Origin: Sulfidibacterium sp964456625
Lineage (GTDB): Bacteria > Bacteroidota > Bacteroidia > Bacteroidales > F082
Length of the DNA stretch: 15,888 nt
Reading direction: 5' to 3'
NCBI GenBank assembly: GCA_964456625.1
Contig: CAYWBO010000060.1
Coordinates: 1 to 15,888, forward strand
Below, in pieces: positions 14,896 to 15,888 of the stretch. The notes beneath the pieces were generated by a model. The model was not told where the DNA came from, did not search any database, and saw only the letters and a program-made list of their open reading frames with translations. The position numbers were made by a program, and so were the translations under genes. Every line of letters starts with the position of its first letter. The stretch's first letter is position 1.

Positions 14896-14903
14896 AAAGG
14901 AGG
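14896..14903 (+). promoter_or_regulatory. infC: Strong Shine-Dalgarno sequence of infC
   Basis: AAAGGAGG lies 8 bases before the ATA codon at 14912. It is the only strong ribosome binding site before a start codon in the window; every other gene has an A- or A/T-rich leader or at most a partial match. It decides the infC start and compensates for the poor initiator codon. Confidence 0.8.
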
Positions 14904-14911
14904 AATTCACA

Positions 14912-15463
14912 ATAGCAAAGTACAGAGGCAGGGGTAATCGCCCCAGGTTTGAAAAAAAAGAAGACCCACATCAGATCAACAAGCAGATTACCGCACCGGT
15001 AGTCAGGTTGGTGGGCGACAATGTAGAAACCGGAATTTATCAGCTTCGGGACGCACTGAACAAAGCAGAAGAATTGGAGCTTGATTTGGTAGAAATTTCA
15101 CCCAAGGCCAATCCTCCTGTGTGTAAGATTATGGAGTACAAAAAGTTTCTTTACGAACAGAAAAAGAAACAAAAAGAAATCAAAGCCAAGTCAGCCAAGG
15201 TCGTGGTAAAGGAGATCCGGCTGGGGCCCAACACCGACGAGCACGATTTCAACTTCAAACTCAAACACGCCATGAAGTTCCTGGAAGAAGGATCTAAAAT
15301 TAAGGTGGATGTGTTCTTCAAAGGAAGGTCCATCGTCTATAAAGAAAAGGGCGAGTACATTTTACTGCGCTTTGCCTCGGAGCTGGAAGAAGTGGCTAAA
15401 GTAGAACAGCTCCCCAAACTGGAAGGAAAACGGATGATCATGATGTTGGCATCCAAGAAGTAG
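14912..15463 (+). CDS. infC: Translation initiation factor IF-3, probable ATA start
   Basis: IF3 binds the 30S subunit, keeps subunits apart and rejects non-standard start codons. An ATG-type start is not available. The first in-frame ATG/GTG/TTG after the upstream stop is TTG at 15008, which would cut off the conserved segment INKQITAPVVRLVGDNVE. Reading back in frame, the codon ATA at 14912 stands 8 bases after AAAGGAGG and gives a 183-residue product, a normal length, beginning (M)AKYRGRGNRPRF. The N-domain covers about residues 20-90, a lysine-rich helix linker (YEQKKKQKEIK) follows, and the C-domain runs from about 97 with VKEIRLGPNTDEHDF to MIMMLASKK. A rare initiator is known for E. 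coli infC (ATT), where it lets IF3 repress its own synthesis; the same logic is inferred here. It lies 25 bases after thrS and 47 before rpmI. Confidence 0.93.
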   Translation: MAKYRGRGNRPRFEKKEDPHQINKQITAPVVRLVGDNVETGIYQLRDALNKAEELELDLVEISPKANPPVCKIMEYKKFLYEQKKKQKEIKAKSAKVVVKEIRLGPNTDEHDFNFKLKHAMKFLEEGSKIKVDVFFKGRSIVYKEKGEYILLRFASELEEVAKVEQLPKLEGKRMIMMLASKK

Positions 15464-15510
15464 CAAATTTTTTAAACTAGTTATATTATTCATTTAAATC
15501 ATTTTGAGCA

Positions 15511-15705
15511 ATGCCAAAAATGAAAACAAAATCCGGAGCAAAGAAGAGATTTAGTCTGACGGGATCCGGTAAAATTAAAAGGAAGCATGCTTACAAAAGT
15601 CATATCCTGACGAAGAAGTCAACGAAGCGGAAACGTAACCTGACTTACTTCACCGTGATTGACAAAGTGGATGAAAAGAACATCCGCCGCATGATCCAGG
15701 GTTAA
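15511..15705 (+). CDS. rpmI: 50S ribosomal protein L35
   Basis: A small, very basic 64-residue protein of the large ribosomal subunit. MPKMKTKSGAKKRF at the start, GSGKIKRKHAYKSHILTKKS in the middle and the ending IRRMIQG are diagnostic of bL35 and cover its whole usual length. It sits between infC (47 bases) and rplT (77 bases), the conserved order of this operon. In other bacteria L20 represses this group by binding the mRNA, and a structured spacer before rplT here may do the same. The ATG at 15511 follows an A/T-rich spacer without a Shine-Dalgarno sequence. Confidence 0.97.
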   Translation: MPKMKTKSGAKKRFSLTGSGKIKRKHAYKSHILTKKSTKRKRNLTYFTVIDKVDEKNIRRMIQG

Positions 15706-15725
15706 TTCAATTATTATTCAACTTT

Positions 15726-15764
15726 GCTATAGCCCGTAAAGTTTCCCGTTTGGGAACGCTATAG
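15726..15764 (+). promoter_or_regulatory. Hairpin with asymmetric internal loop before rplT
   Basis: GCTATAG (15726-15732) can pair through its CTATAG with CTATAG at 15759-15764. An upper stem forms between GTTTCCC (15741-15747) and GGGAAC (15752-15757) with one bulged T and a GTTT loop. Between the two stems there are 8 unpaired bases on the left (CCCGTAAA) and 1 on the right. No T-run follows, and rplT starts 18 bases later. Position and shape suggest an mRNA site for autogenous control by L20 rather than a terminator; this is an inference. Confidence 0.5.
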
Positions 15765-15782
15765 TGGAAAAAATTAAAAACA

Positions 15783-15888
15783 ATGCCAAGATCAGTTAAC
15801 GCTGTTGCGTCGAGGACGCGCAGAAAAAAAGTGATGAAGGAGGTCAAAGGACAATTTGGCCGCCGGAAAAACGTCTGGACGGTTGCAA
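15783..15888 (+). CDS. rplT: 50S ribosomal protein L20 (3' end missing)
   Basis: Binds 23S rRNA early in assembly of the large subunit. Only the first 35 codons are inside the window. They read MPRSVNAVASRTRRKK, then VKGQFGRRKNVWTVA, the recognisable basic N-terminal extension of bL20 in its Bacteroidota form (other phyla commonly start MARVKRG). The full protein is normally about 115-120 residues, so around 80 lie beyond the edge. The ATG at 15783 follows an A-rich spacer (ATTAAAAACA) and stands 77 bases after rpmI, at the end of the thrS-infC-rpmI-rplT operon. In E. coli and Bacillus L20 regulates this operon by binding its own mRNA. Confidence 0.95.
   Translation, partial: MPRSVNAVASRTRRKKVMKEVKGQFGRRKNVWTVA

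Noticed and set aside
15836..15842. AAGGAGG inside rplT as a ribosome binding site
   Set aside because: It is part of Lys-Glu-Val codons of L20 and no start codon of a plausible gene follows at the right distance.

Overview
The window is a stretch of chromosomal, mostly housekeeping DNA from a member of the Bacteroidota. Four things support this. Promoter-like elements match the phylum's TAnnTTTG -7 box, for example TATCTTTG before prfA, TACTTTTG before kup and TACCTTTG before thrS. Nearly every start codon follows an A-rich leader with no Shine-Dalgarno sequence. The L20 N-terminus (MPRSVNAVASR) and the Hsp90/HtpG sequence have the forms usual in this phylum. There is also a secreted patatin fused to an outer-membrane barrel. 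I cannot place it below phylum level with confidence. I see no rRNA, tRNA, CRISPR, insertion sequence or phage gene.

Layout. Bases 1-1768 (minus strand) carry prfA (release factor 1, GTG start) followed by pyrF (OMP decarboxylase), which runs off the left edge. Bases 1769-2115 are non-coding: the prfA promoter, a cluster of inverted repeats, and a strong terminator for the next gene. Bases 2116-4618 (minus) carry a small lineage-type lipoprotein and the Kup potassium transporter. The 423-base divergent region 4619-5041 holds the kup promoter, a long kup leader and an unexplained hairpin. Bases 5042-6346 (plus) encode an FLVCR-like MFS transporter, 6466-8691 a patatin/POTRA/beta-barrel outer-membrane protein, and 8829-10739 HtpG. 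Bases 10877-12770 form a tight three-gene group: lemA, a soluble TPM-domain protein, and a secreted, glycine-tailed TPM protein of the YgcG type. Bases 12955-15888 are the classic translation operon thrS-infC-rpmI-rplT, with rplT cut by the right edge.

Most notable points. infC appears to start at a rare ATA codon, directly behind the only strong Shine-Dalgarno sequence (AAAGGAGG) before any gene in the window, in a phylum that normally does not use such sequences. This suggests a combined control through IF3 start-codon discrimination and ribosome state. A hairpin with an asymmetric internal loop lies between rpmI and rplT, where an L20 autoregulatory site would be expected. The intergenic region 1832-2003 is a series of inverted and direct repeats. 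No clearly new multi-gene system is visible.
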